This document shows positions 1 to 12,150 of a stretch of 60,000 nt of DNA, piece after piece. The stretch lies in the NCBI RefSeq assembly GCF_030272615.1, contig NC_081407.1, positions 441,531,213-441,591,212 of the forward strand, in the 5' to 3' direction. Positions within the stretch are counted from its first letter, which is position 1. Each line of letters opens with the position of its first letter. Source of the DNA: Cryptomeria japonica (lineage: Eukaryota; Streptophyta; Pinopsida; Cupressales; Cupressaceae). Position numbers and translations under genes: made by a program. Under the pieces are notes generated by a model. The model did no database searches, had not been told where the DNA came from, and worked only from the letters and a program-made list of their open reading frames with translations.

Positions 1-41
1 CGTAATTCTGACAGAATGATTACGTGATATTGACAGAACGA

Positions 42-365
42 TTATGTGATCCTATCTAGGTGAATGCATGATACAAAGATAGACCACACAAAAAATAAAA
101 ATAAAAAAGCTAATTTTGATCTAGAACCTTCAAAAACAGATTGTGATACCCTAGCAAGATCTCTCATCATCCACTCTATGTTAAGAAAATTGTATTTTAC
201 TCTATACGAGAGAACTAGGTTGTTGTATCTGTTAATGGCTGGTTGGTCCTCTAGATCTTGTATCTTCTTTTCTGCCTTTAGGATTTGCTGATAGCATCTG
301 GCTTGTCTTCTTTGTTCCTTCATCCTCCTTGCACCTGAAATCCTAAATTGTACCTTATGTGCCAA
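42..365 (-). CDS. short coiled-coil-like ORF, unknown
   Basis: Open frame of 107 codons on the minus strand. The first two thirds are rich in Lys, Arg, Glu and Gln and look helical (a basic segment near residues 12-24, then an acidic/basic alternation to about residue 40). The end is hydrophobic (LAFLFLFFVW near residues 85-95), which may be read-through into unrelated sequence. I recognise no family. It could be a scrap of a retroelement structural gene, since other pieces in this window have a similar charged-helix composition. A spurious ORF cannot be excluded. Confidence 0.22.
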   Translation of the reverse strand: MAHKVQFRISGARRMKEQRRQARCYQQILKAEKKIQDLEDQPAINRYNNLVLSYRVKYNFLNIEWMMRDLARVSQSVFEGSRSKLAFLFLFFVWSIFVSCIHLDRIT

Positions 366-2036
366 AAGATGTCATAATTAAAGCATATTCAGATTTAACA
401 AATTTACTATAGAATCAATACAGAACAAAGTACAAGTAATGAGGAAAATAAGAAAGATAAAATGCATAAACTAGCCAACGAATGCATAGAAGGATTTGAT
501 CAATTGTGTGACAAGATCTAGACGATTGCATGATGGGTTCTGCACAAATGTGTGACCTGCTCAATTGCATGTTCATGTCTATGTGATTGTGTGACTGTAC
601 AAATGTGATTACGTGATTCTGACTCTGCTATGCAATCCGTATAAACATGCAAAAAAAATAAAAATCAATACGATCTGCAAAATCACACAGAAAACAGAGA
701 AGGTTAAATTGTTGTTAGTTCACATCGGGTTCACCAAAATGTCATATGCTAAAATTCATAATGTAATCAATCAGAAATCAGAGGGAAATCACAAATCCCT
801 ATCCTAATAGAATTCAAACAAAAACTCAATGAAATATAGATGCATATAGAATAATTCTAAATAAATTAGAACTCCCTATTGTGCATCATGGCTTCCATTG
901 CTCTTCTCTTCTTTGTGGTATGGTGGCTCTCAGATATCACACTGACAACCTACAAATGACACAAAGATTCAAAGTTTGTGATCATTGAAAATGGATATAG
1001 AATGCTCAATTTATAGATAATTGGATGAGAATTTATTGAAAGGTGGAACAAATTGATCAAGAGGTGGAACTCAGGTGAGCTCACATGCTGATTGATAGTT
1101 GAAATGCTGATTTGGAGGTGGAACTCAATAGATTGAATAGATAAAATGAGTCAACTGATTGAGAAAAAGATGATTGAAGGATGAAAAAGAATGATTGGAG
1201 GATATAAAGAGGAGGAGATAGTTAACTGATTGAAAGTTGATTGAGAGCTTTATTTAGAAAAGGCTAACTAAAAGATAGAAATAGAGATTGAAGACATAAC
1301 TAAATTAATTAATTAATTGATTGGATTAATTAATTTAGCATGTGCTTGAACTTTGACTTGGATTTTCAATTTAATCTTCGCATGAGAATTTAATTCAATT
1401 ATTGAATTTATTTTAAATTCAATTTGTTATTTGAATATATTTAGAACTTGACTTTAATTTTCAATTTGATTTTTGAAATCATGCACATGTATTTGTTATT
1501 AGAAGAATATGAATTTGAATTTGGATTTAAAGAATATGAAATTAAATGAAATTAAAATTTGGGGAATAATTAGTTAATTAAATAATTTAAAGAAACTATT
1601 TAATTATTTAAAAATTGAATTTAATTAAATAATAAGGATTATTTAAATTAAAGATTAAAATCATAATTATTTAAATAACAATATTTAATTAATATTTAGA
1701 AAAGGTTAATGATTAATTGATTAATTGAAAAGATATAGAAATTGAAAAGATATAGAAATTGAAAATGAAATTTATTTAAATAATAAAGATTATTGAAATT
1801 GAGGGATTAATAATCACAATTAATTAAATAATAAATATTTAATTAATCATTAGAAAAGGGTTTAAATGATTAAATGATGATAGAATTAAAAATAGAATAA
1901 TTAGTAAGATGATGAAGAAATATGAAATTAGGAGAATAAGATTAATTAATTTAATTAAATAATTAAAGAATTATTTAACTAATTAGAGGAATAACTAACT
2001 TACATGATCAATGAGACATTTTTAGGTGTCTACAAC
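366..2036. other. AT-rich stretch, possible LTR-like segment
   Basis: No gene seen. Bases 490-625 hold degenerate copies of a short phrase like GATTACGTGATTCTGAC that also occurs at 1-60. From about 1290 to 2020 the DNA is very AT-rich with runs of AATTAATTAA. Read on the minus strand, the right edge at 2036 starts TGTTGTAGACACC, which looks like an LTR start. A TATAAATT on the minus strand near 1010 could be its promoter. No partner LTR, primer site or target duplication was found, so the LTR reading is weak. Confidence 0.3.
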
Positions 2037-2313
2037 ACCTTTGCGGAAAAGTGGCATGCATCCATTTGACACCTGTAAGCTCAGTAAGTTGGCAAAATCA
2101 ACATGTATAAGATGAGAAATATCTTTGAGCATTGAACCAAACAACCATATCTCATCATAAATATCCGGGCTCTCTTGAATCAAATTGGTACCATCCTAAA
2201 CATTATTGGCAACTTTTGAAATATTCTCAAGAATACCCATATCCTCTATCTGAAGATCCCTCTAATAGTCTTTTTTGCAACAAATTAACCCACAAATTGG
2301 ACAACCTTCATAT
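2037..2313 (-). pseudogene. decayed coding-like frame, unknown
   Basis: The minus strand holds a protein-like frame broken by two TAG codons. Readable pieces are ILENISKVANN and DEIWLFGSMLKDISHLIHVD. It ends on the left where the LTR-like start at 2036 begins and is cut on the right by the insertion of element B at 2313/2314. Before B inserted it lay directly downstream of the ORF1-like gene now at 38617-40458, in the same orientation, so it may be internal sequence of the same Ty3/gypsy-like element. Family not recognised. Confidence 0.35.
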
Positions 2314-3551
2314 TGTTAGACAGTTCAAATAACTGGAAGACAACTAAGAGCGCAGGGGGGGGGGGGGGGGTGGTGGTGAATCAATTGTCACAGATTACCA
2401 GAACCATTAGAAATTTAAACTTTAATACAAGAACCCAAAATATTAATACCACAATAGTAGTTAAACCAATTAAGCATAAATAATAATGACAGAATAAATA
2501 CCATCCACATGACACCAAGATTTGTACGTGGAAAACCCGATAAAGGGAAAAACCATGGTGGGAAGCCTACCCACAGTTAGATAATACTTCTGTAGTAAGT
2601 ATGTGAATTACAATTGAGGGGCCTACACTTGCAGGAAGGCCAATAGCCTAGAGTGCACTGCTCATCACAAAAGGAGCCTCATTGACAACATATAAATCCA
2701 GACTACAATCTAGAGAAGTGTTGAACTGCAAATGATAACATCTCCTATGCCTGAGTACAGTTTCAGTTAAGCTCAATATCGAAGGACTAAATCCTCTTAC
2801 ATAAACCCAATTCGATCTCCAATGATCTACCAACTCCTCTGCCTGAATGATATTACATTATTCGCACATTGCATTCCTTGACCATGACCTCTAACATAAC
2901 CATGATGATCTACAATGAGATCTTACATCTATATATACAAACCCTCGACCATAAACAATTAAGTCGACCACCAGATAATAAGCCAATTATATAATTACAA
3001 ACCATGTCGGCCTTAGACTGAATAAATAATATCTAACACATAAGATATCTTGAAAATACATCAATAGGTCCAATTCACATGTTACACTAAATTTGGTCCA
3101 TAACCTAGATCAACTGGGACCCAATATAGGTCCACATGCTTCAGCAATGATCTCCATCCACCAAGTCTCGAACATGATCACCAACAACACCCTGAAACTC
3201 CACCATAAGTTGCACCAATACCACTTATGCAATTCATCAAAGATCTTCATCAAAATCTCTACTAGTGAAACCCTTGCCGGAACTAGAAACCAAGCTTCTA
3301 AGCAAGAAGGATAGCATCCGATCACCAGACCAAAACCAACTAACCAAATATGAGCATGAGTATCATGAACAAGCCAATTCAATCACCAAACTATATTGGA
3401 GCCTACCGGATCATGCCAGATCCAAATCAACCAAAAACCACTCAACCTACCGAGACCAGAAGGGTGCTAGTAAAGCATCCAAACAACTAGTTTTGGCATC
3501 AATGACAAAACATCAATGCAACACATAATCAATTCCACCAAATGACCAACA
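2314..3551 (-). repeat. element B 3' LTR (left copy)
   Basis: Begins TGTTAGACAG and ends GACCAACA, matching the right copy at 37359-38573 throughout. A G homopolymer near 2357 corresponds to the C tract near the LTR end in sense orientation. Around 2521-2566 it holds the block (minus strand CCCACCATGGTTTTTCCC followed by a GGGTTTTCCACG-like phrase) that recurs in all five LTR families here. Short ORFs inside it are not genes. Confidence 0.92.
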
Positions 3552-3565
3552 ATCTCCCCCTTTGG
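3552..3565 (-). promoter_or_regulatory. element B polypurine tract
   Basis: On the minus strand reads CCAAAGGGGGAGAT, directly next to the LTR edge. This primes plus-strand DNA synthesis. The same phrase abuts the 3' LTR in A, C, D and E. Confidence 0.9.
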
Positions 3566-3957
3566 CATTGATGGCAACACTAGATGTGAAAAACATCTAA
3601 GTACCAAAAGAATACCAAACAAGTCTCCCCCAACGGAAGACAACCAACAATCTCCCGCATACAACTCTGAATGACAATATTTCTCCCAGTGTGAATAATA
3701 TCTCTGTAAAGCTCTAAATTTCTCCCTTATCAATATCTTTCCTCCTTTCTTTTTCTTTTTCTCTTTAAAAAAAAAAAAATCAATATCACTCCCCCTTTGA
3801 CATCAATGCTAGAAATCTAACAAAAATATCAAAGCAAAAGCATAAACCACTGAAACACAAAGCTGAATATTCCACCTGAGTAGTAGCATCCCACATTAGT
3901 ACCAGAATGAATAGTATCTCTGATAGTGCATACCAGACTGATGCCAAACTGCATCAA
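3566..3957 (-). other. element B 3' internal non-coding stretch
   Basis: Lies between the RNase H stop (3958-3960) and the polypurine tract. It has short A and T runs (near 3745-3780) and a second CTCCCCCTTTGACATCAATG phrase near 3790 that echoes the polypurine tract. No gene seen. Confidence 0.6.
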
Positions 3958-4236
3958 TCAAGTCTCTACCAAAGGGGCAGAAACTCCCAATCTATCTCTT
4001 AGGTACTCAAATGATTCCTTGGGCAAAGGTTTAGTGAAAATATCTGCAATCTGCTCTTTAGTGTTCACATAAACTAGTCTAAATTCATTTGCCTCCACCT
4101 TTCCATCAAAAAGTTATACTTGATAGATATGTGCTTTGTTTTAGAATGAAATATTGGATTCTTTGATATATCAATAACAACAGAGTTATCATAGTGAATA
4201 ACTATCGGTGCATCACAATCCACCTTTATATCCTTC
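3958..4236 (-). pseudogene. element B RNase H, C-terminal part
   Basis: Minus-strand sequence encodes the end of a copia RNase H: a tail like FTKPLPKESFEYLR and a stop at 3958-3960. The upstream part of the domain continues at 10991, because element A is inserted between 4236 and 10991. The sequence before A ends CCTTC and the sequence after A begins CCTTC, so the reading frame can be followed across the insertion. It aligns by eye with the D copy at 16105-16386. Confidence 0.85.
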
Positions 4237-5121
4237 TGTTGGAATTATACACTTAGATGAGAATGGTTGATGTTGTCATTGATGGCAACAAGTTGGTAAC
4301 AGGGTTCAAAGGTTCTAACAGCAACAAACTTCACCTACCAGCACCAGCATCCAGTTACATTGTTAGCAGATTATACCGATAGTCCAAGCGGACTTGGAAA
4401 TAATATTGTTTATTCAAAATTTATTGTAATGTAATATCATATTTGTATGGCCGACATGATGTTTTGTAAAGACTTATTTATGTATGAGATCTTGTAGGTC
4501 ATTTGAACATATGATAGGTAATGTAAGGAAGTGGTAATATATGATAGGTTATGATAGCGAATAATTGTATATGCATTTTGATGTATTTATCTTGAGAGTG
4601 AATAAGAGCTGATCAAAGAAAAGACTATTCTATGTAAGAAGAATCATTCACCAACAAGGTTTTGGCAGAGGTATCAGACAAATCTTAAAATGGTACTGAA
4701 TCTAGCATTGCAGATGCTATTTTGAGCAGTACATTATTATTGGATTTAACCATCCAATTGTGTAGTCAGTGGGACTCCTTTCTATGTTGAGCAGTGAGCT
4801 CTAGGCAGTTGGCCTTCCTGCAAGTGCAGGCCCCTATTGTACTAAGTAATATTTATTCATATTGGCCAGTGAGTAAATATTGTGGGTCACAAATCCCATC
4901 GAGGTTTTTCCCTTACCGGGTTTCCTTGCCAAAAATATCTATGTTATGGTGTGCATTGATTCTCATTCTTTTGTTTCTCTTCACTGCATTATTATTTGCT
5001 TACTGGTATATTAGTTTCAGTTATAAAGTTGCAAATAAGTTTAAATCTTTCATCTACTGGTCAGACACTGATTCACCCCCCCCCCCCCTCAGTGTCTTTG
5101 GGATTAACCAAATATCTAACA
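4237..5121 (+). repeat. element A 5' LTR
   Basis: 885 bp, starting TGTTGGAATTAT and ending TATCTAACA. It has a C homopolymer near 5078-5090 and the block CCCATCGAGGTTTTTCCC at 4894-4911 that is shared across the LTRs of the window. It matches the copy at 10106-10990. The segment with GGCCTTCCTGCAAGTG (near 4810) also resembles the LTR of element B. Confidence 0.94.
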
Positions 5122-5123
5122 AT

Positions 5124-5136
5124 TGGTATTATAGCC
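5124..5136 (+). promoter_or_regulatory. element A primer binding site
   Basis: TGGTATTATAGCC, two bases after the LTR. It differs at two positions from TGGTATCAGAGCC, the usual plant copia site complementary to the 3' end of initiator tRNA-Met. Confidence 0.85.
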
Positions 5137-5192
5137 TCATCCTCTATTTGTAGAAGCCTAACAACTTGAGGAAGATTCTGAAACTGATACCG

Positions 5193-6197
5193 ATGGAAAG
5201 TTTGAGACAATAGTTGGAAGGAGCTCTTGAAGATTTTGATATAGAAAAATTGAAGAATATCAAACTGGAAGATGAACTCAGATCTGCTCGGGAATTCATC
5301 AAAGCACTTCAAGAAAACTTGGTCATAGCAAAGAATAAGAGAAAATAATTACATGTACAACTGCAAAACCAAGATGATGAAGAAATGAAAACTCTCAGAG
5401 ATATTGCAGAGAAAGTGAGACAAGAGAACAATAACATGAGGAATGAGATGCAAGATTTAGCCATGAGACTATGTAAGGATATTAAAGATAGAAAGAAGAA
5501 TGAGGAAGATTTGGCCAGAAGACTTAATGAAAGATTAGATGAATCTTTAAGGCTTAGTTATGAAAATGATATGCTTAAAACAGATTTGATTCACATGCAA
5601 CATGACAAAGAAGAAATTATGAGAAAATTTAGTACTTTGGAAAGTGAGTTGGTCGTTGCAAATGAATACAAAGACAAATTCAAAAAGAGTTCAGACAAGC
5701 TTGATGATATGCTGAAAAATCAAAAACCTGATGGAGAAATAGTTGGACTTGGATTTGAACATGGAAAAAGTTTCGGAACTGCAAACAATCATGATCATAG
5801 AAAATTGGTAAGGCAACCTAATGCTTATAAATTCAATGGAAAATGTTTTAATTGCAACAAATTTGGTCATAGAGCAAATCAGTGCAGATTTAGGAATAAT
5901 CGGAATACAAACTTACCCACCAGTCAATGTTCCAAATGCAATAAAAATGGTCATAACTCAAACAATTGTAGAACGAATATGAAATTCTATGTTTGTGGTA
6001 GATTTGGACATCTATCTAATCAATGCAGAACTCAAACTGGTCAAGGTTATGGAAAAGCTATTCAAAGAAACAATGTAACATGTTATGCATGCAACAAGAT
6101 TGGGCATATTGCAAGATTTTGTAGAAGCAAGAATGTACCAACAAACAACATAGGATCTAATGACAAAGGCAAAGAAAAGGTAAATGAAATCAAGTGA
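5193..6197 (+). pseudogene. element A gag-like protein with CCHC zinc knuckles
   Basis: The frame starts at ATG 5193, 57 bases after the primer site, and runs to 6197 with a TAG and a TAA early on; it is open from 5385. The first half is a charged coiled coil (roughly residues 5-170). The C-terminal part carries CCHC knuckles of the form CX2CX4HX4C: CFNCNKFGHRANQC, CSKCNKNGHNSNNC, a third lacking its first Cys (FYVCGRFGHLSNQC) and CYACNKIGHIARFC. This is a nucleic-acid-binding, capsid-type layout but with four knuckle positions, where copia gag usually has one. Element C encodes the same layout at 29753-31026. Confidence 0.85.
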
Positions 6198-6607
6198 GAA
6201 TTCACTAAACAATGGGTCAAGAAGAGAGATCAGAGAAATGATGATTCTCTCTCTGCACCGGTAGAATAGAGCATTCCTGCATCGACATGAGATTCTTCAT
6301 CTAACTAAGGAATAATCCTTAGGGGTAAGGTAACTAATTAAAGATCATGGATTTACCCTTAGTTGGTGGTAAGAAGTCATATTTATTCTTTACCAACACA
6401 TATGTTGAGTATTTACTTCATCGACGAAGCATTTATTGCAGTTGTAAGTTAACTTTTTGGTTATAAAGCACTTGAATTTCTCATTTCGACTCACCAAGCA
6501 TTCAAGCATTCGAAGAGCATCGATTTGAGCACCAACATCCAAGAAGTGAAGCAACAAGATTCTCAGGCCATCCAAGGCTTCCAGTTAAAAGGTATTTATC
6601 TTATGAA
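6198..6607 (+). other. spacer between gag-like gene and ORF2 of element A
   Basis: No conserved coding signal seen. A short open frame across 6525-6707 overlaps the start of ORF2 in another frame and is not supported. Confidence 0.5.
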
Positions 6608-9600
6608 ATGGCTTCTTCATCCTTCGTTCCTGAATTCATTGCAAACCCTACTATTGTGGAAAATATCAAGTGTCCTAGACCAGTCTTTAAGATCATCCCT
6701 AAGATAGCTAAGTTGGATGACTCCATTGGTGCATTTTTTAAAATTTTGAAGGGAGTCACATTTGTTGAAGACCCTAGGGAATACAGTCACTATAACATAG
6801 AATATTTAGGGTCCGAAGATTTAAAGAACATGTTCATGAATGTTATCACTGACAAACAAGGTTTAGTCAAACCGGAACACAAGGTTGTTAAAGTTTTAGG
6901 GTTCATTAACATCCTTCACATGCCTAAATTTTTAGATGAGATTTTCCATTATGTTCTTAACAACAAAGTACACGGTGAATTTTTGTGGCTAGACTCAGTT
7001 TTCAATATCACTAAGGAAGTAATTAAGGTTGTTACTGGTTTACCTTCTTCGACACTAGACCTGATAAGAAAAAGAAAATTCCAAACAAAGAGGTTATGAA
7101 CCTAACCAGTGCAACATCAGATAACATATCACTTAGGGTTAGTGATATAACCAATAACAATGTTAAATATACAAGTATGGTTATTAGATACAAAGTTTCT
7201 CATACTAATAGGCTGAATTCTATTTCAAGTTTATGCATTCATAGTGCCTATGAGATGATTATGAATAATGCTAAAATTGACATCTGTGAATGGCTGAAAG
7301 ATAAACTATTAGAAAATTTGGATAAAATTAAAGGTGATAAGAAGGGAATATTCAAGTTTGGGAATTTGATTGTATTCTTAATGCTATATTTCTCAAAGGA
7401 GATTCCTGGTATTGGATACAAGGACTTTGCCTATGATATTTCTATTGGAAAAAAAATTAAGGAGGCAATTACCAGCATAGGTTCAGATAGTGACAAACAA
7501 GTAAAAGATTACTTCAAGGGTTTTCAAGCTAAAATGAGGAAAAGGGAAAGGATTCCCCAAAGCATTGTTGACAAATATAACAAACATATATGCTTTGTTG
7601 TAAAAAGAGATGAAGTATGAATGGAGGCAGTTAGACCTAGAACTGTCAAGATAACAGAGATGGGGTATGAAGTGGACTCACACATCTTGGAATCTTATAC
7701 CAAGATACTCCTAGATGCTCCACTAGAACCAACATAAAAGATCTTTGGTAATGTAGAAACTATAGAGAGTGATGTTACTATGCAGAAGCAAAGGAAGAAA
7801 AGAGACAAAGTAATAAAAGATGCTTCAAAGTTTGTTGAAGTTGTTAAAACGGGATTGCTGAAACTTGATTCGATGAAAGGTGTTGTTGAACAAGAAAGAA
7901 AATCAGAACAACAACTGGTAGCACATATTTCTCTTGTGGGTACCTCATTCGATTCTAACAATGACAAGGCTCCAGAATTCAAAAGGGTGGAAAGGAAGAA
8001 AAGAAAACCCTCACTGGCACCTGCTCCATCACTGAAGAAATCAAGAACACTTAGAAAGAAACAATGGGCTATGAGAGAGCCCAGTGGTCAAAAGAAGAAA
8101 GTCACACCAAAGAAACAGCTGGAACAAAATGTACTTGATACTCTTTCCCAGGCAGAACTGATAAATGAAATAACTCAAGAAGGAAATCTCGATAACGTTA
8201 GTAAATTCTATCATTCTTTTATTAATTCTGATAAGGATACCATTGAGGAGAGCATTATTTTGTATCTGGATATATATAAGAAGGTTCTTATTGAGTTTGT
8301 AGATGTTCTTCCTAATGATCTCTACTTGAGACTCAAAGCAAAAGAATGTCCATTATGGAGTTAGATAAGAAACTGAAGGTTGAGGTTTTGTTAGCAGTTC
8401 ATCCTGTAAAGTCTAAGCAAGAAATAGATGATCTAATATCTGAAGCTAACATGATTGTTTTTTTTGAGTGGTCACCAGCAAGTTAGTCTTATGGCCGGTA
8501 AAATAAAAGAGATTGCATATGAAACAACGGATAAGTGGGATATATTCTTTGTTGAGAAGGAGAAAAGGGAAGAGAAAGATAGACCGAAAGTTGATAAATC
8601 ATTTACCAAAGTATATCAAAAAACAGATAAGGGTAAGAGTAAGGTTGGTAGTGTACCTGACATCACAATTATGGACAACTTACCACCATCGGCACAGGAC
8701 ACCCCACCAGTAGTAGCAGAGGCACTGACAAAAATGCAAAATGAGACTGAAAAGATATCATAGGAAGTGAAAGAAGATGATATTGATCCTGAAGAAAACA
8801 TTCTATTCACAATGCATGTTGACACTTAGGACATCAATATTGTAATGGATAAGGAAATTGCAGAGGAAAAGAAATCTGAAGCTATAAATGTTGAGATCTT
8901 TGAATCACTGGTCAATACTATTGACACTCAGTAGAATATTGAGATACCGACTGAAGTAGAAAAAGAACCAGAATAGACACAATTAGAACTGATAGAAAAT
9001 AAGAATGAGAATAAGAGTGAAAATAAGGAAGAGAAAGTGGATAAAGAATAGGTTAAGGCAAATGAACAGGTATCTGGAGAAGAGAAGAAAATTATTTCAG
9101 AACCTAGCACTCCTCCTAGTACTTCTACTATGGATTACAGACTGACAAATGTCACTGATGTATTATTAAATTCCATTAAGAAGATAACAAAATGCTTTGC
9201 CTTAGCATTTAAGGCTATTGATGATTCTTTACCAATTTTGCAGATGATTGCACTGTTGTGCAAGGTTGATCACATTGTTGGGTCTATAGGTAAATTGGAC
9301 ACATTGTCCAAATTCATTTCTTCTAACATTCAAACTGTAGATAAGATAAATGAGGAGACCATTTAGGAAAGAGTTAATAAAGAGAAGGATAAATTCTTTG
9401 ACAAAACAATAAAGGATTGTATAGGACAAATTGATTCATTGTTACCGACATTGAATTCCACCATTTTGGAATACAAGGAATTGTACCATGAAGCCTGCAA
9501 ACCTCACCATCTAACAGAAGATATTGATGAGCAAATAAACAAAACACAGAAAGAGATTGATGACATTGGTGACAATATGATTGGTTCTTTGGAACTAACA

Positions 9601-9786
9601 TCAGTTTTGGATCAAGTGATGGCTATTTATGAAGATAAGATTGAGAAATTAGAAAGAGAGAAAACAAGGTTGAAGATGAAAACGCAGGAGTTAAAGAACA
9701 AACTTGGTCCTAGATTGGATAATTTGTTAACTCACCCGAATGAGCTATCTAAGGCAACAATTCAAGGGAACAGATCACTGGAATAA
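6608..9786 (+). pseudogene. element A ORF2, large protein of unknown function
   Basis: Starts MASSSFVPEF at 6608 and changes frame near 7090. It then follows a single frame to the stop at 9784-9786, apart from a local shift near 8350-8460, and is broken by about nine stops, most of them TAG. The original length would be near 1,050 residues. The N-terminal 350 residues look globular (LGFINILHMPKFLDE, VIKVVTGLPSS, YTSMVIRYKVSHTNR). Then comes a Lys-rich linker, an acidic repeat-like region (8940-9060) and a helical C-terminus with coiled coil (9600-9720). No catalytic motif of any polymerase, integrase or protease is visible. Element C encodes a homologue at 31464-34601. I do not recognise the family. 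Confidence 0.75.
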
Positions 9787-10093
9787 TAGATGCATTATCT
9801 CATCATGATGATCTGACAAACATAGATTGTAATTTTTGATAGTACAAAGTTTTTGCAAGGTCTTAACTTGGTTTTGGTAGGCATTTTTTAGATTGTACAT
9901 AACCGGCTACAGGTTTCAAAGTAATTTTTGAATTTTTTTTAACATCCTTTTTTATTGATTTCAAAGGGGGAGTGGTTTAATGAGAAAAATATATAGAAGG
10001 AGATCACTTACTTAGGGGGAGCACTCTTAGTTTTTGGACTTAAAATTTTGGATATCAATTTTGATTTTTCTCATGAGTGTTGCCATCAATGCC
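9787..10093 (+). other. element A 3' untranslated internal region
   Basis: T-rich stretch between the ORF2 stop and the polypurine tract, with scattered GGGGGAG phrases near 9966 and 10016. Equivalent sequence in element C (34602-34870) has the same composition and phrases. Confidence 0.55.
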
Positions 10094-10105
10094 AAAGGGG
10101 GAGAT
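10094..10105 (+). promoter_or_regulatory. element A polypurine tract
   Basis: AAAGGGGGAGAT immediately before the 3' LTR start TGTTGGC. Confidence 0.92.
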
Positions 10106-10990
10106 TGTTGGCATTATATACTCAGATGAGAATGGATGATGTTGTTATTGATGGCAACCAACTGGTAATAGGGTTCAAAGGTTCTACTGGCACCGACAGT
10201 CACTACAATATTTATTCACACCGGCATCCAGTTACACTGTGAGCATATTATACTGGTAGTCCAAGCCGACTTGGAAATAATATTGTTTATTTGAAATGTA
10301 TTGTAATGTAATATTATATTTGTATGGCCGACATGATGTTTTGTAAAGACTCATATATGTATGAGATCTTGTAGGTCATTTGAACATATGATAAGTGATG
10401 TAAGGAAGTGGTGATAGGTTATGATAGCGAATAATTGTATATGAATTTTGATGTATTTATCTTGAGAGCGAATAAGAGTAGAGAAGAGCAAAGACTATTC
10501 TGTGTAAGTAGAATCATTCACCAGCAAGGTTTTGGCAGAGGTATCAAATAGATCTTAAACTGGTACTGAATCCAGCATTGCAGATGTTTTTTAGAGTAGT
10601 ACATTGTTATTGAATTTAACCATCCAATTATGTAGTCAGTGGGCCTCCTTTTTGTGTTGAGAAGTGAGCTCTAGGTAGTTGGCCTTCCTACATGTGTAGG
10701 CCCCTATTGTACTAAGTAATATTTATTCATATTGGCCAGTGAGTAAATATTGTGGGTCACAAATCCCACCGAGGTTTTTCCCTTACCGGGTTTCCTCGCC
10801 AAAAATATTTGTGTTATGGTGTGCATTGATGCTCATTCTTTTGTTTCTCTTAACTGCATTATTATTTGCTTACCAGTATATTAGTTTCGGTTATAAAGTT
10901 GCAAATAAGTTTAAATTTTTCATCTACCGGTCAGACACTGATTCACCCCCCCCCCTCTCAGTATCTTTGGGATTAACCAAATATCTAACA
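10106..10990 (+). repeat. element A 3' LTR
   Basis: 885 bp, the same length as the 5' copy, with scattered substitutions and a shorter C tract near 10946. It is followed directly by the CCTTC target duplication and then the interrupted RNase H of B. Confidence 0.94.
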
Positions 10991-12150
10991 CCTTCAACAT
11001 TTTCTTCATCCATAAAAATTGTGTACAGTTAGTAGCAGCAACAACATACTCAGCTTCAACATTAGATAAAGAAGTAAACGACTATTTCTTGCTTATCCAT
11101 GAAACCAATTTATTTCCAAAAAAGAAAAGCTCCACCGAAAGTGCTTTTCTGGTCATCAACATCTCCAGCCCAGTCAACATCTGTATATGGACATTAAGTA
11201 AAGTTATCATCCTTAGGGCACCATAAGCCATATTTTGATGTACCTTGCAAGTATCTCAAAATCCTTTTCACCACCATCTCAGGATTTTCTCTAGGATCAC
11301 TCTGAAATCTTGAAACAATACAAATAACATTCATAATGTCAGGCCTAGTCTGAGTCAAATAAAGAAGACCTCCAATCATAGATATCTCAAATTCTTTCTC
11401 CATATTCTTAGAAAATTCTATGAATAACTTTTCTTCACCTCCAAAAATAATGTCATCAACAAATACTTCAATAATCAGTATATCATCATCAATGATTTTA
11501 TAATATAAATTACTGTCAACACTGCCCTTAGTAAAACCAAGCTTCAAAAGATATTTATCCAATCTTGCATACCAAGCTCTAGGTGCTTGTTTAAATCCAT
11601 ATAAAGCTTTCCTTAACCTGCAAACTATATTTGTATCATCTGATAGTGAAAAACCATGAGGTTGCTCAATATAAACTTCCTCATCAAGATCCCCATTAAA
11701 AAATGCACATTTAACATCCATCTGATAAACCTTATAGTTTTTATAAGCAACATAAGCAAGAAATAATCTTACAGCTTCAATCCTAGCTACAGGTGCAAAA
11801 GTTTCTCCATAATTAATTCCTTCCTTCTCAAAATATCCTTTATAAACCAATCTAGCCTTAATCCTTATAACTTGACCATCCTCATTCAATTTATTCCTAA
11901 AAACCCATTTAGTTCCAATAACATTTTTATTTTTAGGCCGAGGAACCAAGGTCCATGTGTTATTTTTCTCAATCTGATCTAATTCTTCTTCCATAGCTTT
12001 CAACCAATATTCATCTTTACATGCCTCAATTACTGATACCGGTTCAACTTGTGAAATTAAACATACCTCATTAGTTGTCAGTCTTCTTCTTGTCATCACT
12101 CCATTCCTCTTATCCCCAATGATCTGATCTTTTGAATGATTCAATCTCAC
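10991..12150 (-). pseudogene. element B reverse transcriptase and start of RNase H
   Basis: The minus-strand frame 11194-12150 reads as copia RT in order: a linker with [84 protein letters not shown] and the active-site box FVDDII with both aspartates kept. The segment equivalent to QISQSKYVKELLKKFGM in the D and E copies is missing, an internal deletion after EFEISMIG, so thumb and RNase H join too early. 10991-11193 carries decayed RNase H continuing at 4236. The copy cannot be functional. Confidence 0.9.

Larger units (their letters stand above)
4237..10990 (+). mobile_element. element A: non-autonomous LTR retroelement with gag-like gene and large ORF2
   Basis: A complete 6,754-bp element inserted in the RNase H of B. 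Both LTRs are 885 bp, start TGTTGG and end TAACA. The target duplication CCTTC lies at 4232-4236 and 10991-10995. A primer site follows the 5' LTR and AAAGGGGGAGAT precedes the 3' LTR. The interior holds a gag-like zinc-knuckle gene and a long second gene. I find no protease, integrase, reverse transcriptase or RNase H motif, so it would depend on enzymes from another element. Confidence 0.95.

Noticed and set aside
2350-2372. Long G run as an assembly gap or artefact
   Set aside because: The same tract with variable length is present in all five LTR families, so it is a real LTR feature; only its exact length is doubtful.
3110-3733. Overlapping ORFs of 73-90 codons on both strands
   Set aside because: They lie mainly in the LTR and adjoining non-coding part of element B, with no conserved product.
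4794-5153. Open frames with hydrophobic segments in LTRs (also 10739-11032, 14874-15272, 29475-29693, 35879-36097)
   Set aside because: They lie within LTRs, repeat in both copies and match no protein; LTR sequence, not membrane protein genes.
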